Part shown: positions 32,611-44,930 of the stretch, piece after piece
Numbering within the stretch: the first letter of the stretch is position 1
Layout: the number at the start of each line of letters is the position of its first letter
Assembly (NCBI GenBank): GCA_028456385.1
Contig: JALNQF010000031.1
Span: 62,001-126,000, forward strand
Source of the DNA: Ophiosphaerella korrae
Taxonomy: Eukaryota; Ascomycota; Dothideomycetes; Pleosporales; Phaeosphaeriaceae
Reading direction: 5' to 3'
Length of the DNA stretch: 64,000 bases
Program-made: the position numbers and the translations under genes
The notes under the pieces: model-generated
Told to the model about the DNA's origin: nothing
The model's database searches: none
The model's input: the letters and a program-made list of their open reading frames with translations, nothing else

Positions 32611-33585
32611 TCATAGCTTACTTCCACTGTCTCCTGTTGTTGTCGTTGTTGTTGTTCTTCCTCTCCACCCACTCAACGTGGAACCACCATCTAACTCAAT
32701 GGCATTACCCGTCATATGGGCGCTCCCCGCGCTCGCCAAAAACAAACACAACCCGCCAAAGTCACTGGGCTTGCCAACTCTGCCCGTTGGCTGCGCTGCC
32801 TCAAGGGAATCCTTGTACTTGTCCAAACCATAAACCGTCATACGAGAAGGGAAAACGCCCGGGCATATGACATTCACCATGATGTTCTTGGGCGCAAGTT
32901 TCGAGGCAGTCATCTTGGTAAGATGGATGCAGGCCGCCTTCGCCGGCCCATCTAAACAAACAACACGTTAGCCATTTCGGCCAAACAAGTCTCGAGAAGT
33001 TAGTAGTTTTTTTGGCTACTTACAAGAAAACGTTCCGTGTCCCGGCTTGCTCAAGCCGCCCTGTTCCCCCGTCGTAACGTCCCCCGTCTGGATACCTGCC
33101 ATGCTCGCAATGTTGATGACGCGCCCCGGCGAGTTCGCATTCGCGCCCTTGGCCAACAACGGCTCCATGCCTACCGTCATATAGAAGATGTTCTTCACAT
33201 TCAAGTCGTACAGCTTGTCCCACGCATGTTCCGGGTAGTTGTAGTAATCGTCGCCCCAGCTGGCGCCCGTGTTGTTCACTAGCACGGTCAAGCGGTCCGT
33301 CCGCTTCTTGATCTCGTCACATAGCCCGACGCAGCCGGCTTTGTTCTTGAGGTCGGCTATGATATACTCGCATGTGCCGGGCCCCAGGGCATTGAGGCGG
33401 TCGGTGGTGGCTTTGAGCTCTTTTTCTTTGCGTGAGGCGATGAAGACGCGGGACCCGTTTTGGACGAAGGCTTGCGCGGCCATTTCGCCGAGCCCGGTTG
33501 CGCCGCCTGTGACGAGGACGACGTGGTTTGAGAAGTCGAAGAGGGTGCTGACTCGGAGGTCATCTTTTGAAGCGGCGTGTGCCAT
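32611..33585 (-). CDS. Classical SDR oxidoreductase with C-terminal SKL
   Basis: Two exons, 33585-33024 and 32951-32611, give 300 residues. The Rossmann motif TGGATGLG is at residues 26-33, NNTG in VLVNNTGASWG, the catalytic Ser in NIASMAG, and Tyr188/Lys192 in YGPAKAACIHLTK. The intron splits the Tyr codon, and the join is exact. The motif set is that of fungal SDRs related to RhlG-type 3-oxoacyl reductases, so reduction of a 3-oxoacyl or similar ketone is plausible but not proven. After the family end (IELDGGSTLSGW) comes a Thr-rich tail from a GTT microsatellite, and the last residues are SKL, a classical PTS1. It converges on the extended SDR with 86 bp between stops. Confidence 0.9.
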
Positions 33586-34269
33586 TGCGAGGTAGATTCA
33601 GATGGCTGTGAAAGGTTTCAGTTGTTCTGGTAAGATCTGGCAGGCTGTTCCATAGGGATTCACGGGGGGGATGTCAAGAAATGTATGAAAGCAATTACTA
33701 GAAACTTTAGTTCTACCCATGACTTTTACTGCCGACTCTGTTATGCGAAGTTGGAAAGAAACCTCGGCACAATATGGTGCGAAACATGGAGTTTGCGGGG
33801 TTTACGCGAGGCTAACAGGGGTTGTCTGACAGGCCATCATCGTCTCCAATGGACTGGTAAGTTTGTTGGCAACTTCCTTGGTAAGTCATTCAAAATGTAG
33901 AGCATTTTTATATTCGGTTGAGACCCAGCTTCTGTTGACGCCGTTCCTAGACTTGTCAAACAGGAACTGCCCTTCATGGCAATCAATTCTTACGATTCAG
34001 GGGATGTGTTGCTCATTGATTGTTTCCACGGATCATTTTCCCATTGATATGAATCGGAAGGTATCCCCATTGCCGTGGAGAGAAAACATTAATAAACTCA
34101 CAAGTTATTTTCCAAGAAAAAAAAACATAGATCCGTCGACAAGAAATCAATCGAAGAACTGTGATCAAAGTATACCACCACCATTCAAATCAAGGCTAGA
34201 ACACAGTAACAGACTCATCAAGAATAGTATTTACTATATAAACATATACACACATCCTCCACACATGCA
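33586..34269. other. Intergenic, no gene seen
   Basis: Promoter side of the SDR and 3' side of the secreted-protein gene. It is AT-rich toward 34000-34260, with chance frames only. Confidence 0.5.
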
Positions 34270-34842
34270 CTACTTCAACTGCGCTGCCAACGCAACCACC
34301 TGATCCAATAAGGCCTTGCTCTCCCCTGCCGCATTCTTCGTAACCTTATCTCTCAAATGATCGACCTGGAGCCCCGCGGCAGTAGGCGGATTGCCCTGCG
34401 CCGTCTGAATGCGGCTAACCTGCATGCTCAAAAAGAACTTGGGCACCTTGATTGCAAGATTGCCAGCCTCGCTGCGAATGCCGGCCTCAGTCGCTGTGTA
34501 GACGTTGAGGCTGTCCTGGAACTGTGCGAGATTGGTGCTGGCGAGGGGGTTTGCGGTGGCAAATTGCTTGAGGGCGAATTCAAGCGGCGTTTGGCCGGAT
34601 TTGGAGAAGTCAATGGACGAGAAGGAGACGCTGCCGGATGTGACGTCAGGGACACCAGAGAGTGTTTTTGCGGTGGCTGAGCATGTTATTTTGCTTTGGA
34701 GGGAGGTTACGGCGGCGGAGACTTCGGCGGGGAGGGGGGTGGTGCCAGGGACGAAGCAGGCGGCGGCCTGGCGGGGGGTGATGGCTGGGAGGGCACTGGC
34801 AACAGAGAAGCCTAGGGCGGCGATGAAAGTGAGGGAGTGCAT
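34270..34842 (-). CDS. Small secreted protein, unrecognised
   Basis: A single exon of 190 codons from ATG 34842. The frame is open upstream to 34992, but that part reads like leader. MHSLTFIAALGFSVASALP is a good signal peptide, and a Pro-Arg follows at a plausible propeptide cut (AITPRQ). The mature part is about 165 residues, helical and Ala/Ser/Thr-rich, with only two cysteines (ACFVPG and ITCSAT), which could form one disulfide. Blocks such as LEFALKQFATANPLASTNL and VPKFFLSMQVSRI are unlike any enzyme I know. It is likely a secreted or wall-associated protein; a role in host contact cannot be judged from the sequence. Confidence 0.78.
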   Translation of the reverse strand: MHSLTFIAALGFSVASALPAITPRQAAACFVPGTTPLPAEVSAAVTSLQSKITCSATAKTLSGVPDVTSGSVSFSSIDFSKSGQTPLEFALKQFATANPLASTNLAQFQDSLNVYTATEAGIRSEAGNLAIKVPKFFLSMQVSRIQTAQGNPPTAAGLQVDHLRDKVTKNAAGESKALLDQVVALAAQLK

Positions 34843-35906
34843 TTTGGGATGTGGTTTTGTGGTTGGTGTTATGAGTATAAAGTATTTACAAAGGGGTATT
34901 AGAGAATGGAATGCCCTGGCCAGAGGGTAGTGAAGGTAAATAGTGAGTGGTTGAGTGAGTGATGGAACAGAACGAAACGTCAAATACAGCATTAATGCAC
35001 TTCTTATGAGGAATCAGCAACATGGTGCAATTTCGTCAAAAAGGATCATGGCTCCGGCGTGCCTGTCGTAGATCAGGCATGTTGCTGTGTCACCAGGGTT
35101 GTTCGCAACGGTTTTGACGGGGCTAGTATGCCGCGTTGGGCTAAGGTTGAGTCTCATGTCTTGTTTGAGGTGAGCGGCATTAGCCTGTTCGCGATGCGAT
35201 TGCCGAGTACCGAGTTCTTGAGCGTATTCGCCAGTAGGATGTAGTGGATAACGGATTTGCGTCCAGATATTCGCATGTTCTTCCGGGCGCGTGGTTTCAG
35301 TTACCGCTAGAACGGCGCTAGATGTCGTGATGTGAGGTTGGAGCAGGTGTGGCTTAGCGAAGACGTTGAAATGGCACAACGGTTTAGCATTGCTATTAAA
35401 GGAGCTCTCATGTACTTAATAGGTACCCAGAGTCGTAAGCTGCTGAGGCTGAATTTTACGAAATACACTAAGGTTGTTTTAAATCTTGTTCAGCTGCTGC
35501 ATTTGCCCTGCGCGCGCCCTGCGTGCATATTTGTGCATGGAATATCTTGCCATACTATATTTGGTGATTGAAAACAGATAAAGTGGATGCTGTTTTGGTC
35601 GGGTTTGAGCTGTGGTATTGAGGCTTATGAAAAGAAGAGCGCCACTGGGATGGTTCGATGTCTGAGGGTCATAAACATGTGAACATTAGGGTGCCAGCTC
35701 CTTCCAACAACCAACTCAACCCTTGGTTGATAATAGTCATCCTTCACCTAATCTTCCGCTTCCTAGCTACAATTACCACTACAACGCTAGACACCAAAGA
35801 TTCCCTAGAACATACTCCTCGCGCCAAAGGAAATAAAAAAAAAAAATCCCCCCATCCAAAGGAAGCCAATTTGACCTATCATACAACTCTAGATGCTCCT
35901 TCTTCA
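34843..35906. other. Intergenic, no gene seen
   Basis: Holds the promoter of the secreted-protein gene and the 3' side of ECM14, including A and C runs near 35830-35860. No coding frame is supported. Confidence 0.5.
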
Positions 35907-37544
35907 TTACAATTCAATATTTTCCCCATCTACAGCCCCACTTCCCTTTTCGAGATGGCTGCCCCGTTCATCACTCTCTTTCTCCCTCGCCAACCCAATC
36001 TGGCCCAACATAAAGCGTCCAAAATACAGCACAGCATCGAGCATCTCTTCCCCAGTCGGCACAATACTCTCCTTGGGCAGCAAAAAGCCATAACTGCCTG
36101 TATCGCGCAACTTGATCTGATATGAGTACCTGACATGTAACTCGTGGTAAAAATAGTCAAGCGCACTGCCACCGCTAGACTCGATGCGCGGCAGAATCGT
36201 TTTCTTCTTGTTAGTGAGCGCGACATTGCCCTCGCATGCAGACGTGACTTTGTACGCATGCCCTTTGCGCGAGATACGAATGGCCTTTGCGAGGCCGAGA
36301 GCGAGTTCCTCAAGGACTTCGATGGAAGGCGGTTCGTCGGCGCAGGAGTATGAGTAAGGGTAGAGGATTTGCTGAGAGTAGGAGTGGAGATCTAGGAAGC
36401 CGACGATTTCGACGTTGTTGTATTCTGTTTCGTTGCGCGCCCATTCGGCGAAGCGAGCAGCTTCGACGCCGTCAAAGGGGGCGTCCCCGGCGAAGGACTC
36501 GCTGCATGGGTTGGTGCGCGTTGTGTCGCCGTCCCACATGTAGGGGTAACTGCGATCCAGGTCGACACCGCGGCAGAAGCGGAGGCTGGTTGGTTGGCGG
36601 TTTTTGCGCCACAGACGGTCGGTCTCCCACGAGTAGACGTAGCCGTCGGGGTTGAGAGTGGGTACGAGGACGAAGTCGAATTCCTCCAAGAGGCGCGTAA
36701 TCTCGCGGTCCTTGCCGTACACATTGATAAGGCTCCATGCTAGATAGTTGACGGTGCTCGTTGAGATCCATTCGCGGGCATGGGAGCCGCCTGTGATGAC
36801 GACGGTCTTGCGGGCGCCCGAGGGGTGGTCGTTGTCGGTGGGGTGCACTCCTATGCGCAGTGCAGGAATTTCGCGGCCTTCGTAGCTAATGCCCACGTTG
36901 ATGCGGCGGACGTGCGTGGTGAACATGGACGACATGAGGTTCATCCATGGGCTGATGACGGACATTGGCTGGTAGTCCTGGAAGAACGGATGGCCGCGGC
37001 CGCCCGGGCGTGGAGAGGTGTTGAGATGGGGAGAGTAGCGGTCCTGGTGCGGCTGCGTTCCGGAGGGCGAGGGGTACGAGTTGAAGATGGCCTGGGCAAG
37101 GTCGAGGTCTTGCATGAGGGGTTCGTGTGCGTTTTGGAGCGACTGGGGGAGCAGGCCAAGGAGGGATGGGATGACGTGTTTGGCGATGCGCAGATCGGCC
37201 CAGTCCTCGTTGAACTCCCACACGTCGAGGAACAGGATGTCTGCTGCCTCTGCCAGCGCCTTGGCCTCGTCTTCAGTGCGGATCTTGAACCGCAGCACAA
37301 CATCCTCGCTGTATCGCGTGTCGGCCTGGGTGGCAGGGCGGCCGGCAGAAGCTCGGCCAATGCTCTCCAGGCTCTTTTGTTTGCCTGGCAGGGCCCATAT
37401 CCTCCCAATGATAGCATCAGACAGCCTGCGCCAGGGCCGGGGCGGGTGCTGGGCGTGGGCAGGGCTGGCGTCGTGCGGGGCGGCGGCTGCCAGCGAGGGC
37501 GCGAGCAGCAGGAGGCCGAGCAGGGCCAGTGAGGGCCGGCGCAT
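35907..37544 (-). CDS. ECM14: Inactive M14 metallocarboxypeptidase Ecm14
   Basis: A single exon of 545 codons. Residues 1-22 are a signal peptide ([18 protein letters not shown]), and a propeptide region precedes the M14 domain. Two zinc ligands are kept in [10 protein letters not shown] (His255, Glu258), the third in LDLHSYSQQ, and the substrate-site blocks [15 protein letters not shown] are present. The usual catalytic Glu in the motif E-L-R-D-T-G is Lys here ([11 protein letters not shown], Lys478). That change defines the Ecm14 group of pseudo-enzymes, linked in yeast to cell-wall organisation. It is most likely a secreted or vacuolar zinc-binding protein without peptidase activity. It is divergent from the Sec7 gene with about 400 bp between starts. 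Confidence 0.92.
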   Translation of the reverse strand: MRRPSLALLGLLLLAPSLAAAAPHDASPAHAQHPPRPWRRLSDAIIGRIWALPGKQKSLESIGRASAGRPATQADTRYSEDVVLRFKIRTEDEAKALAEAADILFLDVWEFNEDWADLRIAKHVIPSLLGLLPQSLQNAHEPLMQDLDLAQAIFNSYPSPSGTQPHQDRYSPHLNTSPRPGGRGHPFFQDYQPMSVISPWMNLMSSMFTTHVRRINVGISYEGREIPALRIGVHPTDNDHPSGARKTVVITGGSHAREWISTSTVNYLAWSLINVYGKDREITRLLEEFDFVLVPTLNPDGYVYSWETDRLWRKNRQPTSLRFCRGVDLDRSYPYMWDGDTTRTNPCSESFAGDAPFDGVEAARFAEWARNETEYNNVEIVGFLDLHSYSQQILYPYSYSCADEPPSIEVLEELALGLAKAIRISRKGHAYKVTSACEGNVALTNKKKTILPRIESSGGSALDYFYHELHVRYSYQIKLRDTGSYGFLLPKESIVPTGEEMLDAVLYFGRFMLGQIGLAREKESDERGSHLEKGSGAVDGENIEL

Positions 37545-37941
37545 TGCGGGGTGTATGGCGGGCTAGTTGTGTCGAGGCATAGACAGCAGATATGCTGGTA
37601 GGCGGTGCGTGGTGGTGGTGGTGCAGTACGGCAGCCTGCGGCCGGTTCCATGGCCGCACGGTGCCTGGGTACAACGTGGAATGGCTAGCGTGCGTGCAGC
37701 CAACCACCACCAAGTCCAAGCCCACCAGGAACAGTGCGCCGCCTCATCAGCGCCGGTGACAGCTGGAGACTCTGGAGCTGCCGTCTTACTCCCCTCCTCC
37801 CCCTATCTCGCCCCCGGCCCGCCCAAACACGCCGCCTGGATCCGTCGCCGCCTGCGTGAGGCCTGTCTGCTGTGAATTGCTCCATGTGCCGCGCTGTGAC
37901 TGTCCATCCGCGTAGATGAGCCGTGGGCCACGCGCGCAGCT
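37545..37941. promoter_or_regulatory. Divergent promoter, ECM14 / Sec7 gene
   Basis: About 400 bp separate two divergent start codons. A GTGGTGGTGGTG tract lies near 37609-37624. No single element stands out. Confidence 0.5.
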
Positions 37942-40900
37942 ATGCCTTTGAGGGCTCTCCGACCAAACCGAAGCGAAAGAGACCTCAAGCGCCGCAGCAC
38001 CCTCGACCCAGCCGGCCTCTTCAGGCGCAGCGACAAGGACGCGCGCTTTGCCCAGTCTACCGAAGACGTCGGCGCCGCCCGGGTGGCTGCCTCTGAGGAC
38101 GGTCGCCGGCCCGCCTCCAGCGATGTCGAGGAGGGCGCTGGTGGTGATGACGACGGCGACGAACCCCCCTCTCCGCCCGCCCAGCGGGCCACGCCCAACA
38201 CGCGCCGCTTCAGCCTGATGCGCTTCCGCCATGCCTCGGACTCGCAGCTGTCGGTCAAGGCCAAGGAGCATGCTGCCCGCACCGAAACCTCCGCCCCGCC
38301 CGTGCCTGCGGTGCCGGCTGCCCCAGCGCGTATGTGTGCTTGATTCTTATGATTGCTGTTACCGTTGTCGTTGCTGTTGTCGTTGCCGTGCACATACTGA
38401 GAGCCTCGCTGACGCACCTCCAATGCAGCCCCTGCCATCATCACCACCGCGCCCACCGTCATGGACGCAGAGCCCGGCCAGGACCAGACGACGCCCAAGA
38501 AACGCGGCCGCCTGCAGCACTTCGCCCTCAGGCGCCGCTCCTTTGACCCCTCGACCACCGACCGCCCCGGCATCCTGCGCAAGTCGGCCGACCGCAAGAA
38601 GGGCAGTCCATTGGCCTTCAGGAAGAGCCAGACGGACCTCCTGGTCAGCGACAGTGGCCGCCTGTCCACCAGCCAGCCGCGCCTCGACGCCCTTGCCGAC
38701 CCCCGCATGTCCGTGGAAAGCACCACCACGCTGTCCCTGCCCGTCCCTCGCGCTTCCGAGTCCTCGCGTTCCGACGGCAGCTCGGGCGGCCATGTCTCCT
38801 TTGAACACACGCCGCGGCCCTCCCACCCGCCTCGAACGGGCTCAGGCCGATTCACCTTTGGCCGCCGCAAGCAGCGCGCATCTTTATTCCCCCTTCCTAT
38901 GAAGATCGAGCCGCCCCAGTTTCCCGACACTGCCCCTGCCACCCCTCGCGTCTCCACCGGCGGTCGAAGTTCTGCCTCACCGCATCATTCGCCCACCAGC
39001 AGTCCTCCTTTGACCGCGCGTCGGCTTGATGGAACTGGAGCCCAGACTCCCCCTCTGCCTTCTGCATCACAAGTCGCCCTTGCTGCAAACTCCTTGGGTC
39101 TGGCCTCACCCGGCTCAGGTATTCTGCTTCGAAACGATTCGACAAAGTCCATTCATTCGGCTCGCTCGTCGCCAAATGCCGGTGGTCCTATACGACTTGG
39201 ATTGCGAGGTCGCTCGTCGACCATGGGCTCATTAGGCGGACGCTCCGACGGTGCTGCTTCTCCAACCCCCCCCAACGGCACCAGCGGGAGGAACTCTACC
39301 TCGACTGCTGCAGGCAGGAGCAGCTTCAGCAACTTGTTTGGCCTGAGCGCAAGATTTCGTCAGAATTCCGAGCCATACTCTCCTAGGCATGGCTCTCCTG
39401 CTCATGGCTTTATAGGGTCCTCGGGTTTGTCATCGCACCAGAATTCCTTGAACATTAGTCGAGAAACGCTCGCTCTGCCAACCCGAGAGGAAGGAGAACC
39501 ACCAGGGCGCTATCTGGAGCGAATCGAGGAGAACAACGTCGATAAGAGTGTCATCGCTAGCTACCTCAGCAAAACTGATGATCCCTTCCTTCTTTCAGTA
39601 TTACGAAGCTACATGCGAAAATTTGCCTTTTTTGGCGATCCGATTGATATGGCCATACGTAAGCTGCTTATGCAGGTAGAACTGCCCAAAGAAACGCAGC
39701 AGATTGACCGGGTGCTCCAAGGGTTTGCAGATCGCTACCATGAATGCAACCCCGGTATTTTCATCAATGCAGGCAAGTTCAAGTCCCTAATACCTTCATC
39801 TTTTGACTAATCATCATAGACAACGCTTACTTCATCTCTTTCTCCATCATCATCCTGCATACCGACGTTTTCAACAAGAACAACAAAAGGAAGATGCAAC
39901 GCCCCGACTATGTCAAGAACTCCTCTTGTGAAGGGGTATCTGACGATGCCCTTGGTTGTTTCTACGACAACATTGTGTACACGCCTTTTATCCACATCGA
40001 GGATGAGGTTGACCTGAAGAACATCTCGTCCAAGAAGAGCAAAAGGACCGCGGTTCTAAAGGGGCCAATGAACGATCCCGCAAGAAAGGCGGCCAAAGAG
40101 CCTATTGACCCATACACACTCATATTTGAAGGAAAGCTCGATGCCCTTCGCCCCACGATCAAGGATGTTATGAACATTGATGACCCATACAACTACCTCG
40201 GCACTGCTGCGACGTTAGATACTAAGAATGTCTACAAATCATTTACGCGGTATGGAGTAATCCAGATTGTTTCCTCACGGTCTAGGCCGGAGGCGTTCAT
40301 GTCGGAAGCAGCGCAAGAGAATCCATTAGGAACGTCTGTTGGAATCGTCGAGATGCCCGTAACCAAGGTTGGGGTGTTGTGGAGGAAAGGGACAAAACGG
40401 AAAAAAGCACGTTCACCCTGGCAGGAGTGGGGTGCCGTCCTTACGCGGTCAGGTCTCTCCTTTTTCAGGAACTCGAGTTGGGCAAAGAATCTTATGCACC
40501 AGCACGAGGCGCATCTGAAGCGTGGAGAAACTGGCCCGGTCACTTTCCAGCCCCCGCTTGAAGATTTCAAACAGGACCATATAATACCAATGGACGGCGC
40601 AGTCGCCCTGGTTGACAATACGTATAAGAAACACAAAAATTCATTCGTCATATGCTCGAAAGCTGGCGAGGAGACTTTCTTAGCCGATAGCGAGAAGGAC
40701 TTGAATGAGTGGTTGGGCGTACTGAATTATACTGCGGCATTTGAGACCATGGGCGTACGATCAAGAGGTATGGTAGGAGGCCTTTACGAAGGCCAGAAGA
40801 GCCGTGGCACTCGACGTCTGGAATCTTCCCATTCTACCAAATCAATCCAAACATTGACGGGTGAGGTGACGATACAAAGTGGCAAGATTGACAATCAATT

Positions 40901-42389
40901 CGCGCAACAGGTCATGAATGCTCGGAGAGAAATGATGCAATCGCGGATATCTGAGTCTGAAGAAAAGCTTGCACAAGCTATAAAAGAGCTTGAGGCCCGA
41001 TTGAGGGACGCAAGACATCTGCAGATACTTGCACCAATTCAGCCAAAGTCAAGAGAGCAAGTCATTCATGCTGCTTCGCGTTTAGCTGCGAAACTGAAAT
41101 GGGCGCGCATCGATATCTGGCGAATGAAGTGCCACCGTGATATACTGGCCCATGAGCTAGAAGATGAGAGGCAGGGTGCCTCAGAAAACCAAGCCCGAAT
41201 TGATCGGACTGCGGATTCTGGCTCAACGCAGCAAGTGCAACTGAGCCCACAGCCGTCACATAGAGGGTCCAAGATCGCTGGACTAGCACGCCTTACGTCA
41301 AAAACGAGCTCATTGGCAAGTGGACAAAAGCCCCCGCTTTCTCCTGGAGCGTCCTCTGTTCGTCCGGGCACCAAGTCTTCCCGCGACACGGACTTTGGAG
41401 TAGACGAAGCTTTCAAAACACCTCCCGAAACCTCTCGACAGTCAAGTCCGAACGAGCCGACTGGGCAATTTCACCTTCCACCGTTATCATTCACCCCACA
41501 AGCATCTGATCGTCGAAGTTCGTTAGCCAGCTCATCTGCACACTCCCCTCGATTGCTTTCATTCGAGCACCGCCAGTCTATCGCAACGACCGATGACGGA
41601 ACCGGGACAGTTGATTCAGATTCAGATTCTGACGAATCCCGATATACCACACCGCCACCTGGTGAGCCAGGAACAGCGGAGCCTAAGACTCCAGAGATCC
41701 CATCTTTGGATGGTATGCGTCCAGAAGCAGCTGTGGAATCTGATACAGACCAACCACTTGGAGCTTCAACAGGCTCACCTGCATCGCGAGCAAAACAAAG
41801 GCGAAGCCTGCACCGCACTCTGCGAGAATCTTCTCATCGACGTAGTCACAAGGGCAGAGATTCTTCGTCGACAATCGTCAGCGACGATGCCCAGGAAAGT
41901 GAAGGTCTAACTCGCGATAAGGGTAGTTTCACTGTTCATGGCAAGAAGGCATCTGTCATTCAATTCGGTTCTGACTGGCACAACACAACAGCAGAAGAGA
42001 GGCTAAAGAAGAAGAGAGAGCTGCAAGAGGCGGCCGGGGTCAGCTCAGCGGATGAGAGAGACGGAAATAGCATCTTCAGTGGCAGCACTGTGCGCTCCCC
42101 AGGACTTGATATAGGTGAAGACATCACACCCCGCAGGCTCTCTGCAGGACTGGTGAAGCAGCGCCACACATCTTCTCAAACAATCACCCCAGCAAACTTC
42201 AAAGACGCTATCGAGGAGCAAGACGACAGCAAAAGCGACAGTTCCAATATGAGTGACATCGCCGAAGAATCCCACGAGCGAACATCCGGCGAGCGAAAAC
42301 CCCCCCCAACCAAAATCGACATTGTGGTGGAAGACACCCAAGCTCTACCTATCACCTCGCCCACCACCACACAACTAGTGCAAATGTAA
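37942..42389 (+). CDS. Sec7-PH Arf guanine exchange factor, Syt1-like
   Basis: Three exons, 37942-38329, 38429-39772 and 39820-42389, give 1433 residues. The N-terminal 490 residues are a disordered Ser/Pro/Arg-rich region. The Sec7 domain runs from about 495 to 680 and includes LPKETQQIDRVLQGFADRY, with the Glu that drives GDP release, and FSIIILHTDVFNKNNK. A PH domain follows at about 756-890 (VGVLWRKG...WQEWGAVLTRSGLSFF...LNEWLGVLNYTA). A coiled coil and a long disordered acidic tail complete it. This layout fits yeast Syt1, an exchange factor for Arf GTPases at the Golgi. Intron 2 is GC-AG: the exon ends in AATGCAG and the intron begins GCAAGT. Only this join restores the Sec7 block ADNAYFISFS. 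Confidence 0.9.
39773..39819 (+). other. GC-AG intron inside the Sec7 domain
   Basis: The 47-nt intron starts GCAAGT and ends CATAG, with a branch-like TGACTAAT. The flanking exon end CAG pairs fully with U1, which is typical of GC donors. Confidence 0.85.
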
Positions 42390-43401
42390 CGAATCAATCA
42401 ACCAGCCAAACTCAAACTCAAACTCCCTACCTCCGTCCTTTTCTGTCAAAAAGTGGGCTTTTGAACTGTTTCTCTCTCTTTTTGCTTTACAATTCACGTA
42501 CGGTACGTTGCATAGTATGCACGGCACGGCATGGCATTATATCAATCACACATGTGTTGCACAGAAAGCGAATTTTGAATGTTTACTGCTATTTTTTTCC
42601 GTGCGCGAGCGTTGGTTTTTTCTTGGGTTCATGAGGCGGCGCTTTTTTGTATGCATAGATGATAGGGACTGAACACTCGGACGGCGTTTGGTTCTGATGG
42701 ATTGGGTTAGAGAGGGGTATTGGCGTGGGTACGGTGGTAGGTAGTGGGGTATGAACAAAGCGTCGTTTGGAGTATGGGTAGGAGAAATTGATGGTAGTAT
42801 GGAGTTGGGTAGCAGTAGTGAGCAAATGTCTGACGAATCCGCGAGAGCCAAGCACCGTCTTACCAGTAGTAGTAGTCTCAGTAATCATCATGTCGCAATG
42901 CAGTATGCATATGGCGAATATATATTAGTCATGTATGAAATACCTACAAATTAGTCCTCTTTCCATATTCTTGCGTTACCTTCCTCATCTTCCTACTTGC
43001 AGGATCTCAGTCGATCTTGGCAAAGGGCTTATGTATCGTGATCCCACATCTCGCCGGCCATTTCTCTGCTCCGTTTTTACAAAATGATGCCCCCGAAACC
43101 CAAGTACGTGACTGTGCGCGCCTCTGTGTTGCTCCGCGCCGCTTCATCAGATGAGATATTGGTCAGCGATCGGCGTCATATTGGGCCGATGCCGACCGGT
43201 GAAACTCGTCCGTTTCTAGTTACTCTCCAAACGTCCAGCTAGCAATAGAGCCACAGTACAAATAGAAAGTAACATTCCAATCGAACAATTAGACCCAGTA
43301 CAGCACCACGCAACCCCAAATAAAAAAGAATTGGCATATCCAACATCGAGTATCAAAAAAAAAAAAAAAAAAAAAAAAGATACCAAAACACACCAGCAAA
43401 A
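42390..43401. other. Intergenic; leader of the MAPEG gene
   Basis: 3' side of the Sec7 gene, then the MAPEG promoter. A run of 24 A at 43355-43378 lies 24 nt before the MAPEG start. No other gene is seen. Confidence 0.55.
43355..43378 (+). repeat. A24 homopolymer in the MAPEG leader
   Basis: An uninterrupted run of 24 A just before the start codon. Poly(dA:dT) tracts exclude nucleosomes in promoters; here the tract may also be transcribed in the 5' leader. Confidence 0.9.
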
Positions 43402-43907
43402 ATGGCCAGCATTCAAGTCTCCAGCGACTACGGGTACGCATCTATCCACCTCTTCCAACTACCCTAACAAAACCCAGCTACGTCCTCCTCGCCGCCGTCT
43501 CAACCTTCGTCGTAGGCGCCTGGCACAGCGGACGCGTCGGCGCCTTCCGCAAATCCGCAAAGATCCCATACCCCTTCGAATACGCCTCGTACGAGCAAAT
43601 CCAGACGGCCCCGCCCGCCAGCGCAACAGCCATGACGCTATTCAACAGCGCCCAGCGCTCGCACCAGAATTTCAACGAGAACCACCCCACGGCGCTAGGT
43701 GCCATGTTGATTGCTGGGTTGCGCTGGCCCGCGGCTGTGGCGGTGTTGGGCGGCGTGTGGAGTGTTAATCGCGTGGTTTATGCGATTGGGTACACGAATG
43801 GGACTGAGGGCGGGAAGGGGAGGTATTATGGGATTTTGTGGATGGTGGCGCATTATGTTTTGATTGGGATGGCAGGGAAGGCGGCGTGGGATTTTGCGAG
43901 GGCGTAG
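43402..43907 (+). CDS. MAPEG protein, microsomal glutathione S-transferase 3-like
   Basis: Exons 43402-43433 and 43478-43907 join in phase to 153 residues, a normal MAPEG length. Four hydrophobic helices can be read (YVLLAAVSTFVVGAWHSG, ALGAMLIAGLRWPAAVAVLG, VNRVVYAIGY, ILWMVAHYVLIGMAGKAAWD). The family signature FNSAQRSHQNFNENHPTAL lies between helices 1 and 2, with the Arg and Asn used in glutathione binding. It should act in the ER membrane as a glutathione transferase or peroxidase on lipophilic substrates. The first exon is short (MASIQVSSDYG), and the donor GTACGC is acceptable. Confidence 0.9.
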
Positions 43908-44930
43908 AGAGGGGTTATATTGGGGGGTGATAGATTTTGATAGATTTTTTTTTGAATGAATGAGGGTTTTGATATCTGTTTTTCTTGTGCTATGTGTGTA
44001 TGATCGGTTACTTCAAAAGTTTGGGTTCCTCTTGATTTGTCATCACATCGAAAAGATATTCTTAATTCTACTTTTGGTCTGTCGCTTTGCCTAGGCTATT
44101 CCCTATCCTTTTGAATCGACAAGAGAACATGATAATATACTACTAATAACGTGCGCCTAGCCTAGATACAGGGTTATGTAGAGATGAGACCGATTACTAG
44201 TAACCGAGGATTATATAACTAATTAACGTGGTTCAGCAAACGCCTCGAAGTAAACGATACTGTTAAGACCTTCCGTAGGTGGAGACGGTATAAAACCTCT
44301 AGCGCTATGGCGGATGGGTGCAATAGTTGGTTCTCGCGGATGCCTTTGGGGCTCTCAAGGGCACTTGATACCAAGACAGTATTGTTGGGGGCAACCTGAA
44401 AAGAGTATCGATGATATTGCTTGTAAGTACTAGGGTATGGTAGCTGAGGCGAGGCGAACACAGCTATTTAAGGGTAATGAACGTGGTGTCTATATACTTG
44501 ATGTTGGGGGGTTGTTTGTCTCAACCAAATCGATGTGGTCGAGATTGTCCACTTGTGATTGTCGAGACCACGTGATGTCACTGCACGTGCTGATCGAGAC
44601 TTTTCCATCTGGGATAGTATCTTATTGTTTTTTTAATCCCCATAACCTGGCAGTATTTTGTGATCAAAAAGTCATCTCAGGATACCGTTAAATCTCATGT
44701 ACAACTTTGCATATTGGACATAATGAGCAAGCCCGCGTGAATACAAGATCACCCATACCTTCTGACCATAGTGTGAAACTGAGGACGCACGACTGCTTTT
44801 CAAATACAAGTGCCACTAGCGGGCCATGCCGTAGCTGCCGGTAGATCTCGACTTTAGGGAACGTGTGCTTGTTCGATAACCCGAGAATGTTGCTAGTTGC
44901 CAGCCCTTTCACATCTAGGCAAGCGTAGGC
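43908..44930. other. Intergenic, no gene seen
   Basis: 3' side of the MAPEG gene leading into a gene-poor stretch. Short frames on both strands lack protein-like features. Confidence 0.5.

Noticed and set aside
32941..33030. Apparent frameshift after the catalytic YxxxK of the SDR
   Set aside because: It came from a wrong reverse complement. Re-read, the intron splits the Tyr codon and the frame YGPAKAACIHLTKM continues without a break.
36780..37532. Plus-strand 250-codon frame over ECM14
   Set aside because: Shadow of the GC-rich ECM14 coding strand; no family motif.
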